Assembly: GCF_035083965.1 (NCBI RefSeq)
Contig: NC_089735.1
Span: 6,164,001-6,228,000 of the forward strand
Direction: 5' to 3'
DNA length: 64,000 bases
Source of the DNA: Branchiostoma lanceolatum
Taxonomy: Eukaryota > Chordata > Leptocardii > Amphioxiformes > Branchiostomatidae
In this document: positions 13,101 through 25,400 of the stretch, piece by piece
How the letters are laid out: each line of letters opens with the position of its first letter
How positions within the stretch are numbered: the stretch's first letter is position 1
Notes under the pieces: generated by a model
What the model was told of the DNA's origin: nothing
What the model saw: the letters and a program-made list of their open reading frames with translations, nothing else
The model's database searches: none
Made by a program: the position numbers and the translations under genes

Positions 13101-16100
13101 GACTAAGGAAAACTATCGCCACGATTTTATGTTTCAAAATGGTCGAAAACGAACAGTAAGTGGCAACTGAGCAACATGTATTTTGGTCTTAACTAACTAG
13201 GTGGCATTTTGCTGCGAAGGACTTTGTTTCATATGATTAAAACTCGTTGGTGACGCGTGTGCCTGCAGCGAAGCAGTCGCGAAGGATCAAGAGTAGAGTA
13301 TGGCGATGCTGGTCTGTGCAGACATGAAGCCCGAGCAAGCCATGGATTTTGGAGTTGGAAATAATTCTTTTTTCAAGCCCATAATAGAAGTAAAAGAACA
13401 ACAATCGACTTTCTAAAATGTGACTTACCTATGCAATGTTTACATGTGTACTGTACGGTGAATAAATGTATCTCAGTGGGTACTGAAAATATGTGTCACT
13501 CGTGGTCAATTAATCGACATTTTCTCCATAGCGGCCACCTGTCCTTAGCGGCCAGTTTTGGCCAGTCCCTTGAGTGACCGCTATAGACAGGTTTGACTGT
13601 ACTGTAAATGCAGAAATGTTTGTGGGGATTTGATTATGCGGTAGGGAGAAAATGGAGTGTTTGCAGTGGTTTTGAGTTCACTTTTGAAACAATATTAGCA
13701 TTACAGTCACACAATGGAACGGCTTTTCGTGGTGGTTTTAAGTTTGTGGTAAAGGGTTCACATGCAAAAACCGCGAACATAAAACCACCACAAACAATAA
13801 TACATTTAAAGTAGTCATCAGAACAGAGATGGGCAATGTGTAAAAGTCAGGGCACCATACTCTGAGGTGTAAAAAAATAGCTTTGTGTGGCATAGGAAAC
13901 AGAAACGCTCTGAGATGGACGTACCTTCTCTGCACACCTGGTCTCATCCTCTTGGATCACCCGTGTGATCACCATGGACAGCAGGCCCTCCAAATATGGT
14001 GGCAGAGACTGGATCTTTGCTGTAACCTTTGAGGTAAGAACAGTTGTTATATCTAGTTTAGTCCTCTGGCCTCTATCCGGCTGGTGTCATACATAAAAAT
14101 ACAAGATGGATAACGGAAAAGTAAACATAAACAAGACAAGTTGGTGTACAACCAAGAAAATCTAGCAATAGTCCAGTAACGTTACAATCAATGAAAGTGT
14201 GAAAATATTGAAAATGTTACAATTGTTTAAGTGTTAAAATGATCATAGTAGTAGTAAAGAACATTTATATTCTGTCATTGAGTTGCTGTAGATCTACAAT
14301 TTTAGAAGGAGATGCTACCTGAAGTGTCATCATTTCCAAAAACATTCCCTCTCCTTTATCTCTGTCATTTGAATGTATCAAAGTCTACAGCACATGACAC
14401 TTAAGACAGGTGGAGCATTTAGATACAATAAAGGTCAAACTTACGGAACCAGAGCATACGATATCATTGTCTGTACACTACCTGTTCAAACACTCCAAAC
14501 ACTCGAAGTTCCTCACATGCAACAGCCAACCACAGTGGATTACTGGAACCATCTGAAGATGTCAGCAGGTCTAACTGCTCCTTGTCCAGAGCCTGTCAGA
14601 GTCAAGAAAGCTGTTTAAAGATGGCAAGCACAGGATAGCAATTCTGTCAATCATCAAGTTTATTACTGCCGATTTGTGCTGTAAGCAATATGAAAGAGAA
14701 CTGCAGTTATTCAAACTGCATGAAATTTGAGCATGGATGTTTTTCTGTCCAATGCAAAAATGGAACCTTTATGCATGCTTTAATGTATGCTGAAAGATCA
14801 GATTTTTTGCAGTGTCAATTCTTCCCTTTTGAACTGTAATGATTAATGAAGAATCTGACAAAACTACAGGTACAGAGAAAATGGAGTGCTTGCAGTGGAT
14901 TTAGGTTCACATCACGCTATAGTCACATACTGTACAGTGATAGAAACTCCAGGTTTAAGTTCGCAGTTATGCAGTTATTGTGAAAACTGCAAACATAGAA
15001 ACACTTCGGAAATTTCAAGAACTTTATTTATTCATCTTTAGGGTAGTCCCTTCAGTTAATTCAATAACTGATTTCCAAGGGAGCCCTTGAAATTACAGGT
15101 AATAAAGGTCATAACATAAAATAATAATAAACATAGGAATAATACAGAACAAACTCGATATGGGACCTTATTGTATCTCTGGAAGTATCTGGTGACAATG
15201 TCTTCTCTTGTGCTCTTGACCAGATCAGGCACTGTGAGCTCACAGGGAGGGGGTTGTCTGTCCTTCAGCCTGCTCAGAGTGGGAGGGTGTTCTGTTGTGC
15301 TGACAATGCAGCGAACGTTGAAGGGAAATGTTGATGGCAACCAGTCCAAGTGGGTGGTAGAGCTGTGATCCGCTAACTGGAAAATGCAGAGAACTTATTG
15401 ATAGAGCAGAGAGAAAACCCATTGAAAAATATGATGCAGAAAGAATGTGGCCCCGTTAAATTTTTCAGTGTGTGGCACCCATTCAAGACGAGATGACCTT
15501 AAGGAAATATTGTTATGTGCGGCGTTAAAAAGGTGGCAACACCAGTCTTGCCATGCCATCTATTTTTTGGAAAATCCTAATAGATATATAAATAAAAACA
15601 TTCTATCATCAATAGTCCTATCACACTTTACTACAACACAACAAGGAAGATTATGTTTAAGGATAGCAGCACCTTTAAAGATGGCACAACTTCATGTCAA
15701 ACTTATATGATACTGTCCTGTTCACCTGATTGACAGCATCAATGATAATGATGAGTCTCTCCTCCTTCTCTCCGTAGTCCTGCAGCTGTTTCTGCACCTT
15801 CTCCTTCAGCTGGTCAGAGGACATCTCATTGTCTTCTTCTGTTTCTGGTCAGTTTGTAACAACAGAACATGATGATATGATAGATGCAAGTGTCCATTTA
15901 TGATGATATCAGAGGCACTATGGAGTTTTCCTTGCGTTTGCAAAAATGTTTGTATCTCTACACCATTGCCTGTTTTGTCTCCTCACTATACAGGCTCTTC
16001 ATTTGACATCATCTTTACCATGTTGGATTACAGTGCCAACCATGGCGGCAGGTTCAAATTATCATGATATCAACGAAAAAGATCTACTGCTGTAGCCATG

Positions 16101-19100
16101 GTATATCCTATCTGCTTCTCTTAAAGCAAATGTTCAGACAACAAGTCTTATAATGACCACAGAGAAACAACAATCCCATTACCTGATCCAGATTTGTCTA
16201 GTTTTTTGTACAGTCTCTGAAGAATGATAGCTGGATCCATGGTGTCAGGGCCACACCCAACAAAGTGGTACAAGACATTGTCAAACTTCTGCAGAAAAGA
16301 AAAGGGCAATGTTACCATAAATAAGCAACACTGAAAAAACATAGACTCAGCTACCAAGAAATTTAACCTTTTTGCAGCTACAGAAGCAACTTTGTAACAC
16401 ACCGATACCTTTGAAGGATGGGCTTCAAAATTCAACTGAAAAAGTATCCATTTTCTAAGAATCTAGATGGAAACAACTGAACATTTGTGCAAAAATTAAC
16501 GGACATGAACATTGTCATCTCTGACCTGAATTACTTCCATGGTGAACTTGGCCATGAGCGCTGATTTCCCAGTCCCAGGTCGAGCCACCACCATCAGTAT
16601 TGGGCAGCGGCCTTGTTCAGTTTGTTCAGAGTCTGTTGTAGTGTCTGAGGAGACTGCTGAGGAACTGATATCATCTCCTGTGGCAAACTGCATCAACTTT
16701 TCCATCTCGACATCCCTGCCAAGCACCAGCTGGCCTTTCTGTTCCATGTAGGTGTCATGGGGCAGTAGTTCTGTACAGGGTAGGAAAAATGGTGGGATAC
16801 CACACAGTACATGTATTCTAAAATTAAGGCTCTGGATAGGTCAATTTTTTCTCTTCATTGTTGAAATTTGTCACACTAACTTACTAGATTATTCAAAGTC
16901 AGAAAATTTTCTTTGCTAAAATTTCACAAAACAGAAAGGTTGTAACTGTTAACTGTAAAATACTTTAGCAAACAAACTGCTACAGATGTAATATGAAACT
17001 AAAATGTATCTACACAGTTTGCAGCTACCATACCTATGCTAAGAGGATCATGTTGCAAACGGTCTTCAGGATATTTCTTATTGAAGGCGTTTTTGAAGAA
17101 CTGGACCACCTGTGTACAGAAGTCATCCAGACCTGATAACTGCACCTGTGAAAACAAAAGGTTTAACATAATTTCACTTCATGCTCGTGTTAAATGCAAG
17201 CATCACTCTTTCAATTTCAACTATGTATAAAAATATTCTTTTCCTTGGGATTTGGAAGAAAAACAAAGAAAACAAGATGTGTCAAGTCAATGAAAAGGCT
17301 AAACACTTAACTTCAAAGCTTAAATGCATGTATATTTGAAAATGCATTACCATGTTCTACAGAATACACATTCAGCACCAAGGAGATAACCATTATTTAG
17401 TGTTCTACAGACCACACATTCAGCACCAAGGAGAGAACCATTCTCTATAGTGTGCTTCAGACTATATATTCAGTACCAAGGAAAGTACCATTCCTGAGTG
17501 TTCTACATTCTAGACACAGTACCATTCTTTACAGTGATCTGCACTACAGACTACACATTCAGCACCAAGGAAAGTACAATTCTCTATAGTGTGCTACAGA
17601 CTACACATTCAGCACCAAGGAGAGAACCATTCTCAATAGTGTGCTTCAGACTACACATTCAGCACCAAGGAGAGAACCATTCTCTATAGTGTACTGCAGA
17701 CTACACATTCAGCACCAAGGAGAGAACCATTCTCTATAGTGTGCTACAGACTACACATTCAGCACCAAGGAGAGAACCATACTCTATAGTGTGCTTCAGA
17801 CTACACATTCAGCACCAAGGAGAGAACCATTCTCTATAGTGTACTGCAGACTACACATTCAGCACCAAGGAGAGAACCATTCTCTATAGTGTGCTTCAGA
17901 CTACACATTCAGCACCAAGGAGAGAACCATTCTCTATAGTGTGCTTCAGACTACACATTCAGCACCAACCATTCTTTATAGTGTACTACATTCTCTGCAG
18001 ATCTGCACTACAGACTACACATTCAGCACCAACGAGAGTCCCTTGCGACTTTCAAACGCAAACATTTCTATCTTATGAAGGCCTTTATTTGATAAAGAAA
18101 CCTAAACTATAACACAGAATGTTATCTCAAACCTTGTTGCCAGCTGGTTGTACATCAGAGAAATTGCACTTGTAGTCAAAGGTCTGGTCTGGAAACTTAC
18201 GATGGAGCTGAGACTTTAATTCCTAAAAAAATATCAAGTTAGTTAAACCTAACATGTTTTGCTGATTAGTGTCCTCATCAAAGATAATGAGATGGCATGA
18301 AAAGACAAGAAGATGTAAGTTGGTAGAATCAAGTTAATCAAGCAAAAAACATGAAGTGGCTATATTCAAATCATCACATACTACAGGTGTATAGATTATG
18401 TAATGTATGTGTTAGGTGCAATTTTCGTGTTGTAGTTTTCTTTTAATTGTCATTCTGAGAGCCTTAAAAAGGGGGAAAGGTATAAACATTACCTTAAGCT
18501 GTTCTACACATAGTTGTTCATCATCTACAAAGCTGCCGTAGAATTTCTCCGGTATGTCCCTGAGGAACGTGGGGTCCCTGAGGAAGAATGCTGCATTAGG
18601 GTTCTTCGGGCGGAGTGCACCATGGGTAATCTCCATATGGGTAATTGACAGGTGGTCCACCCAATCATAGTTGTCTCTGATGTCAGCTGACACATCTTCA
18701 CTGGATGGTATCCAGCCATATCTGTAGAGTGTGCAAGATTTTCCACCCATGAGAACAGCAGCAAACCTTTCCCTGGTAAGGGATGGTTCCTCTAACAATT
18801 TCTTAAAATGCAAAGACATTCATGTTTTAAAACATGCATCTAACATTGTAGCTAACAGCTAACAGGTAGAGGTTAGACAATACACGTAGAACTATTACTT
18901 GCAAAATACAACTTTCAGCTTTAGATAGTGACTTGATACAATACAGTCAGTTACCTTTCCCCAAGCATGGCCAAGAAGAAAGGCTGTCTGTCCGTCTCCT
19001 TGAGACATCTGTCCAGCTCCTCCAGACAGATGCTGATGGTTGCTTGTGAGGTGGAGTCCTTGGGGACCCCCCACCTTAGGTCACATTCCACCAGGTGCAG

Positions 19101-20940
19101 CTGGCGCCCCTCACACCACTCACGCAGTTCTGGGAACACCTGCAAGGGGGAGCATACAAGATAAAGTGAAGTACTCAGGTTGTATAGTGACAGTGGTGAG
19201 GTAGACTTTCATATCAAACACAGCAAAATTTCCTCTTTGGAAAGCTGCAAAAATTGTGGTTGCTTTGTATCTTCAACCTTAGCAACTTATGCTGGACAAT
19301 GCATTATTGTGATGGTTCCCCTCCCCCTCAAACCTTTCCCTTCCCAGGTTTACCATCTCTCTTGGCTAGGAAATCTGAGTAGATCTACTCATATGATTAT
19401 GACTTGTCAAATAGCATAGCATCCCTGATTCTGCAAGATGCACTTGGTCCAGTAAAACCACCAAAACCTGGCACAAGTTGAAGACGTAAGACCAGTTTTC
19501 CAAAGGCACATTTTAGTACATGTACTTCCTAGTGTAACAGCAAACAATAGATGCCATCAGAATGTCTAAAAACAGAAAACAACTGGGGTTAATAATCTCT
19601 AAAAGGACTGTTAGAGTTAGTTGATGTTGGGAGAACAAGTCTCCTACCATGTCTGCTTGTCTGCAGTGCAGTCGGCTACAGTGTCCATCTGTAATATATA
19701 GCCTTTGCAAAGGAAAGGATTTAGTTTCAGACAAGTTTCTGACAGACCGTATATGGACTAGACTAGAAGGAATGTCAACACTATAGAAAGGTAACATTTG
19801 CAAGCAACTACATAATGTTTACCTTCACATGGTCTAGCATAGCAAACTACTGCTCTGTTCATTCTTACTCATTGACAAACATGTTCATATATATGGTGAC
19901 TAGCCCCTTCAGCTCTGTCTTGTCAGAGGGTGTCTGCTACTTCACAAGTAACCATGGTAATAGTCCTTCAGTTCAAGGTCATTGACATTATTTGTTTGGA
20001 AAGGAAGAAGAAGAGGAAGAAGAAGAGGAAGAAGAAGAGGTCTGGAAAAAGAAGAGGATGAAACAGAGCACAAACAATATGAAGGTAAACACAAGGCAAT
20101 ATGCTATCTGATGATATAGAAAAATGTCCAGTGACAGGAATTGGATGATCTATTTTGATTTTTGAATCCTGAATATTCTGACTGACCTTCTTGACGAGTG
20201 CTTCTCTTTCGGCGTGGAAGTCGGCAAAGGTGGATGAAACAAAGACTCGTACTTCCTGCCAGCCAACCTGTGCTCTGTCCGTATTGTGCTGTGTTCCTGA
20301 GTGGTCCTTTGCACACTGCTGTTCTATTGCCTCCCAACATCCTGCAACTATTTTAGCAGCTGATTGGGATGACATCTGGTGAGCTGGTTGTGCTTTGTTT
20401 GCCCCAAACTGCTCTTTGGATACTCCATTGCCAACTGCTCAATAGGGATATAATAATTCAGATGTAACAGTCAATTACAATGCAATGAAATGTGTTTTTG
20501 CACATTCAACTTTCTTGAAAAGAATGCCATGATGAGCAATATGATATTCTAATTCGTGAAAAGCCAACTGATAGGGAACATTAGTTGAGGTATTTCCTGG
20601 ATGATATGGTAGAATTCAGTCAGAGGAAGCAATCACAGTTGGTTATAAGAAATGCATTTAAATAAAATCAACATGCCTATCTTTGAATTAGAAATGAAAT
20701 GTGACCTATATCTCTATTCGTTCAACAGCAGCTTTTGCTATGACATGCCTATCATCAGTGTGTATCAAATGTTAAATGTCACATAACTTTGTTATTATGG
20801 TACATACCAACAAAAAACCTACCTGCTGAGCTGTTGGGGGTCCCATGATGTTCTTCAGGGTTGGGACCAATGGAGGGACTACTGTGCTTGGCTTTGGACA
20901 CCTTGGTTCCCATGGCAACAGGTGCTACACCAGCAGAGTT
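10151..20940 (-). CDS. DUF4062-NACHT STAND ATPase with C-terminal CxxC modules
   Basis: Sixteen exons, transcribed leftwards: 20940-20823, 20437-20187, 19139-18955, 18721-18493, 18222-18133, 17145-17034, 16770-16526, 16288-16183, 15844-15726, 15376-15167, 14592-14482, 14026-13925, 12119-11919, 11659-11438, 11016-10837, 10318-10151. Total 2649 bases, all phases agreeing. The first Met (MGTKVSK) gives about 873 residues; the frame is open 9 codons upstream to the acceptor. Domains: DUF4062 (VRVFVSSTF, CDLRWGV, MLGERYGWIP; about 90-250), NACHT with Walker A ARPGTGKS (about 383-390) and Walker B LIIIIDAVNQ (about 465), NACHT-associated helices (HLDWLP, NPLWLAVACEELRVFG, WSQVHRSLKPFL, YHKLLADYYKG), then two CxxC-x17-CxxC units. 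The core matches the TEP1/NWD1/TTC41/NPHP3 class of STAND ATPases, which act as scaffolds or sensors; the exact orthologue and function are not recognised. Confidence 0.85.
10667..10818. repeat. Foldback dispersed repeat, second copy
   Basis: Starts ATGAAGGTTAGACATTCTG like the copy at 1466. Its hairpin arms are GGTTACTCAAGCAAG and CTGCTTGAGTAAC. It sits inside the last intron of the NACHT gene and ends about 18 bases from the exon at 10837. Confidence 0.5.
12250..13601. mobile_element. TA-flanked DNA transposon-like element with terminal inverted repeats
   Basis: About 1.35 kb inside a NACHT-gene intron. The left end reads TA-CAGTCAAACCTG followed by AGCGGTCAC; the right end is its reverse complement, closing CAGGTTTGACTG-TA. 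The inverted repeats extend about 80 bases with mismatches (AGCGGCCACCTG occurs in both arms). The TA flanks and CAGT terminus are what Tc1/mariner-type elements show. No full transposase frame is visible, so it is probably non-autonomous. The interior is CpG-rich in places and holds two ATG segments ending at consensus splice donors (12819-12881 and 13057-13155). Confidence 0.65.
13598..13814. mobile_element. MITE-like element, TTACTGTAAATG family, degraded
   Basis: Begins TACTGTAAATGCAGAAATG directly at the right edge of the TA-flanked element. It shares GCGGTAGGGAGAAAATGGAG, CGCGAACATAAAACCACC and other blocks with the element at 9289-9451. The right end is decayed (CATTTAAAGTAG). Confidence 0.6.
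17350..18040. repeat. Minisatellite, 50-base unit, about 13 copies
   Basis: The unit contains ACACATTCAGCACCAAGGAG, then AGAACCATTCTCTATAGTGT and about ten more bases, recurring every 50 bases in the central part and less regularly at both edges. It lies in the intron between the NACHT-gene exons at 17034-17145 and 18133-18222. Units alternate GTGCTTCAGA, GTGCTACAGA and GTACTGCAGA, so higher-order structure may exist. The open frames through it are a by-product of repetition. Confidence 0.9.
20005..20045. repeat. GA-rich simple repeat
   Basis: Repeats of GAAGAAGAAGAG in an intron of the NACHT gene, about 140 bases downstream (in gene direction) of the donor of the exon at 20187-20437. Confidence 0.8.
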
Positions 20941-22447
20941 CTGAAATTACACTTAAGATGAATGTCGTTCCTTTCTCTGCTGATTTCACCCCTCGGCAGT
21001 TCTTAAACAGAGTCCTAGTCTCCTGACTAAGACTTTAAGGCTGTGGTATGTTGATAATAGATGTGTTTTTATGGCAACTACACAATGGGCTTCATTAATT
21101 ATTGACCAGTATGAGAGAGTACACTCAATACTCATAGTTATCACGCTATAAGATAAATAATTCATTCTATTATCATATAGCCAGCTGAGGTTGGTCAATC
21201 AGGAGACCCAAGGTCATATTGGTCAATCATGAGACACTGATATCGTTGGACAGCCAAATTGTTAGCACAAGTGGTCATTTATTATTTTATTTGCATTCTT
21301 TTACCAAGAATTCAGGAGCGAAAGCAATATTGCTCATCAAGGCCCTCTCCTCTTACATACATATAAAAGTATAATCGAGAAAATAACAAGAAAGTAACAA
21401 TAATGAGGTAAAAAGAAACAAAGGATCAAATAACTGAAATGAATTGCAGCAAACATGGTGCACAAGATCAAATGAAGCGATCTGTCTACAAAATATAGTT
21501 GAAAACGACATCAAATATTTGACAGTACCTAATATTGCATGATACAGTAGAGCTGCCCCTATCAAAGAAGACTTGGTCGGTTATCAGAATCTACTTGTTT
21601 AATACTATTACAATTCAATGTTAATTTTTTCAATTTTCAATTTTGTTTATTGCTGTTAAATAATGTTACAGTGTTAAGTTGAATTTTAATATATTTCCCA
21701 CTTTTTTCCGCATATGGTGCATAAAGCCTGGTCAGTGGTTTAATACAGGAACCAAAACAGGAACCAATGTCACTGTGTTCATGTTACATGTACACCTGGA
21801 GCATGAACCCTTCATCATTTCTTCTGGAGTAGAGAAGAGTCTTGGACCAGGTAGTACTCTCCAAGCAGAGGTTGCTGGGGAAGATTGTGACCGTTTCATA
21901 TGCCCCGTAAAAAACGGGGCACATGATAAAACAGTCAGAATCTTCCCCACCAACCTCTGCTTGGAGAGTACCATCTAGGAGCTGTAGGATTCCAGTTTGG
22001 GACCCTCTTCATTTGATGGACATCTCTGATGATCCATCTCTATGATAACTGCAGGAAACAATCAGTGGCATTTTATGTCCTGAAGACCCTCACCTTAATA
22101 ATACTTCCATTTGAAGAATCTCCTGAAAGGGAGGCCACAACTGGTTTCTAAATCTAAGGAAGGACTTGTCAATGAGCAGTTACTCCTGCGAACTTTGACC
22201 CATAAATAGAGGGCAGCAAAACAACCTAAGAAGAAAGGTAGCTTTAACAATGACTTCCTATTCAATTTAGATATTTAAATGAACAGTATGTAAAGATATA
22301 ATATTTCATGGGTTTTAGAGTTCGATTGTATCGATTAGATAGTCAAAAAATCGCACAGCTACGACCTAACAGAATTTTATTCTGTCGCCTTCGACAACAT
22401 TTGCTCAGAGGGTACCGGGACGGCTGTGAAAAGGTAACGTTTGAACA
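20941..22447. other. Region between NACHT gene and STOML1 (divergent 5' ends)
   Basis: The two genes diverge here. An upstream non-coding exon of the NACHT gene is expected, because its first coding exon opens at a splice acceptor, but I could not identify it. The right part (about 22310-22447) should be the STOML1 promoter and 5' UTR. The foldback element at 21855-21970 lies inside. No other gene is seen. Confidence 0.45.
21855..21970. mobile_element. Foldback element with TACTCTCCAAGCAGAGG terminus
   Basis: A near-perfect 116-base palindrome: the left arm starts TACTCTCCAAGCAGAGGTTG, the right arm ends CAACCTCTGCTTGGAGAGTA, and the centre is CCCCGTAAAAAACGGGG. The termini match those of the larger foldback element at 44129-44338. 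No coding capacity. Confidence 0.75.
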
Positions 22448-25400
22448 ATGGCGTTTACTGGGGTGAAATATTCACAAATTCCAACAGAAGATGAGCACAA
22501 GATCGACTTCAGTTCTCCCTTCACCTATGGCTTCAACAAAGGGAACCCTGCCGAGGGATTCACCTACAGCAGAGCCAACAAACGATACGAAGACGAGGAC
22601 ACAGGTAACGTTATGTTTATAACGTTAATACTGAGAATTCGTTCTGTAGGTCATTTGGTCAAAGCCCACCTACCACGACTTGAATCTAATGGGAGCATAT
22701 GGGTAACGCTATATCTGTAGGAACTATGTATGAAACAAAGTGGATCATAAGCGGTTTCCTATGACGTTATCGATATGAAATATTCGTTGTAACGTTACCT
22801 GATCAAATTATAAATCTAACGTTACAAATTAGGTTTTTGAGCCTGTGTGTGTCAAATGTCCGGTTTAAAGCAGTCTTTCGCGTACCATTTGCATCCAAAT
22901 TGATAGATTTTTTTATTGAGAGCTCCATAGACCCATGTCGTGTTGTATTTGCATCGATGGACCGTGACAAATGAGTTATTGATCGAGAAAAGAAGCTGTC
23001 ACATTTGATGGTTTCCTTGCCGCCCTCTGTACTGCAGCGCCCCCTGGCTGTTTTGCTCAGTGCATCCATGTGCTGGTGACCTGTGTGTGTTACCTGCTGC
23101 TGGTCCTCACCTGTCCATTCTCTGCATGCCTTGCTATTAAGGTAAGTCCAGTTTCATGACTCCCTAAGCAACCGCAGACAGAATTTGTCAATGTTGAACA
23201 ATCATGCACATCTTGTCCATTAATTATACTAATTTATAGTAAAATGTAATGTGCAATGTAAGCATCATTGTGTGTTGCCCTACACGCTGCAGTGCACAGG
23301 AGATACAGTGTACTACATGTACACAATTGCTTCTTTCAAAAGCATTCTCCAGTACATGTTATAGCAGCATTTCAGCATGTAGGGGAGTCATGATTACATG
23401 CCTCTTTGAAGGTTCTTTCCATTGTTGGATTGGTTTTGTCAATGTTGAAATGTCATGCATTTCTATTGCCATGTTGCATCAACAAAACAAACTACAGGTG
23501 TTTGAAGCGCATGAAGTATTGAGTACATGTGGTAAATTCTTTAATGTGAGATTGGATTTGTGTTTTTATTATGAAAGGTCATCAAGAATTATGAAAGACT
23601 GCTGGTGTTCAGACTGGGACGGCAGCAGCCCCTGAAAGGACCAGGTTTGTGTTAGCTGCTGCATTCTCTTATTCTTACATCACTCACTATTGGTGTGTTT
23701 GAATCTGAAAACCACTTCTTATTGGGTAAAAAACGTCCTTTTATGTTACAGGCAATTCAGGCAAAGTTTTCAGCCCTGCTAGCTAATGTTACACAGTTCA
23801 TTCAAAATCAAGTCATCAACATAATATGTTCTTGGTACTAGTAATGTTACTGGAATGATGATTATATGTTTGGTCTATGACATTCGATAATCATGTAGGG
23901 AGATTTTCAGTGCAATTCGGCTTGTGACCTAAAAGTTAACAGCTTCTTCAGAGGATTATGGATTGTTGTACTGACTTTCTTTAGCCTGAGTACCAGCCTC
24001 CGTAGTGACCGCTGTCTCAGAAAAATTCGCTTGGTTAGCAAGTGATTTTTTTTTAGCCAGCGGTCACTACGGAGGCTGGTACTCAGGCTAGACTTTCTTA
24101 TTCAAGGAACATGTTTTTTCCTGTGTGTTTACAGGTATGGTGTTTGTACTACCATGTATAGACAGGTGCCGACGGATTGACCTGAGACAACGGGCATTTA
24201 ATGTCCCGCCACAAACAGTAAGCATGCTTTGGTATCTCTCTTTCAAGAGTATTCTCTGCCAGAAGTCTGGTAAATCATTTTTATGTGGGTAGAGCTATGT
24301 ATCATGGTTTTGTAGGGTCCATAAATTTCAGGGTTATGCGTATATAGCCTTCAGTGTTGTTGCCTTTGATCTTTAATTAGAAGATAGGAATTGAAATTGA
24401 CTAGCTTACATGCACAGTAGACCTAAAAGTTTGTACATGTACAGAAGTGTTATGTTCTGTATGAACTGTGTTGCAAGCAAAGTTTGTTACAACTTATTTC
24501 TATCAAAGATATTTTGCTGGCCCTCTCCATTTGATATTGGACTGACACCAAAGCTCATATTTTGTGTTAAAGAAAGGAGGTTATATAAAGTTTTGCACTA
24601 TCCTTGTTCCAGGCCTACACAGAAGATGGTGGTGCCATCTCTGTTGGCGCAGATGTGTACTACCGCATCTACGATGCCGTCTTGGCAGAGACGGCGGTGA
24701 AAGACCTGATTCCCTCCCTACGTGTCGTAGCCCTAACAACGGTGCACAACGTTCTTCTGAAGAAAGGGTTGTACGACATTGAAACAGACAGGAACAGCCT
24801 GAACACAGCATTACAGGTATCAGTGTGCAACCTACATGGCCTTTTGGTTGTAGCATGCAAATAGAGCTTGTTGAGTGCAACCAAAGTTCTGTTTTATGTA
24901 GCCACGTGTTTGGCCTCTTTTTCCCATTGTATATATCCGTCCTCAGACTTTTTTAGCCGTCTTCCTAGAGAACAGAATCACAACCTACAACTTTAACTGA
25001 CCCTACATTTATGCTAAGATTGATGGCTGCACAACTTGTTTTAAAAAAACGATTTCACACACTGGAGTTGAAGTTGAGTCAATTAGAAATGTTCTATGAC
25101 TCTCAAACATCTTTAATATGTTTGAAAGTGAAATGTTAATTTGTGCATGCAACAGGGGTGTGCCAAACTGACATTAGATTTGACTAGATAGTGACACCTG
25201 TTCATGATTGTTTTCCAGAGTGAGCTGAATAAGAGCACAGAAATCTGGGGAGTGGAGATCAGCCGACTAGAGCTGTGAGTATTGAGTACTGGTTTTCTTT
25301 CCTATGGATACAAAAACTTAAACCTTCTTCAAAGGCTTCCTGTGATTTAAGTATACTTTTACATGATTGATGTCATTTCACTCACTCACTCACTCACTCA

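Noticed and set aside
17498-18112. Plus-strand ORFs across the 50-base repeat; also considered as a CRISPR-like array
   Set aside because: Units are contiguous with no unique spacers, and the DNA is intronic in an animal gene. The ORFs only reflect the repeat.
18722-18801. Extension of the NACHT-gene exon at 18493-18721 up to 18801 (open frame with MSLHFKKLLEEPSL)
   Set aside because: An acceptor (CACTCTACAG) at 18721 gives an exact in-phase join, producing the family motif LGERYGWIP. The longer frame would break that motif.
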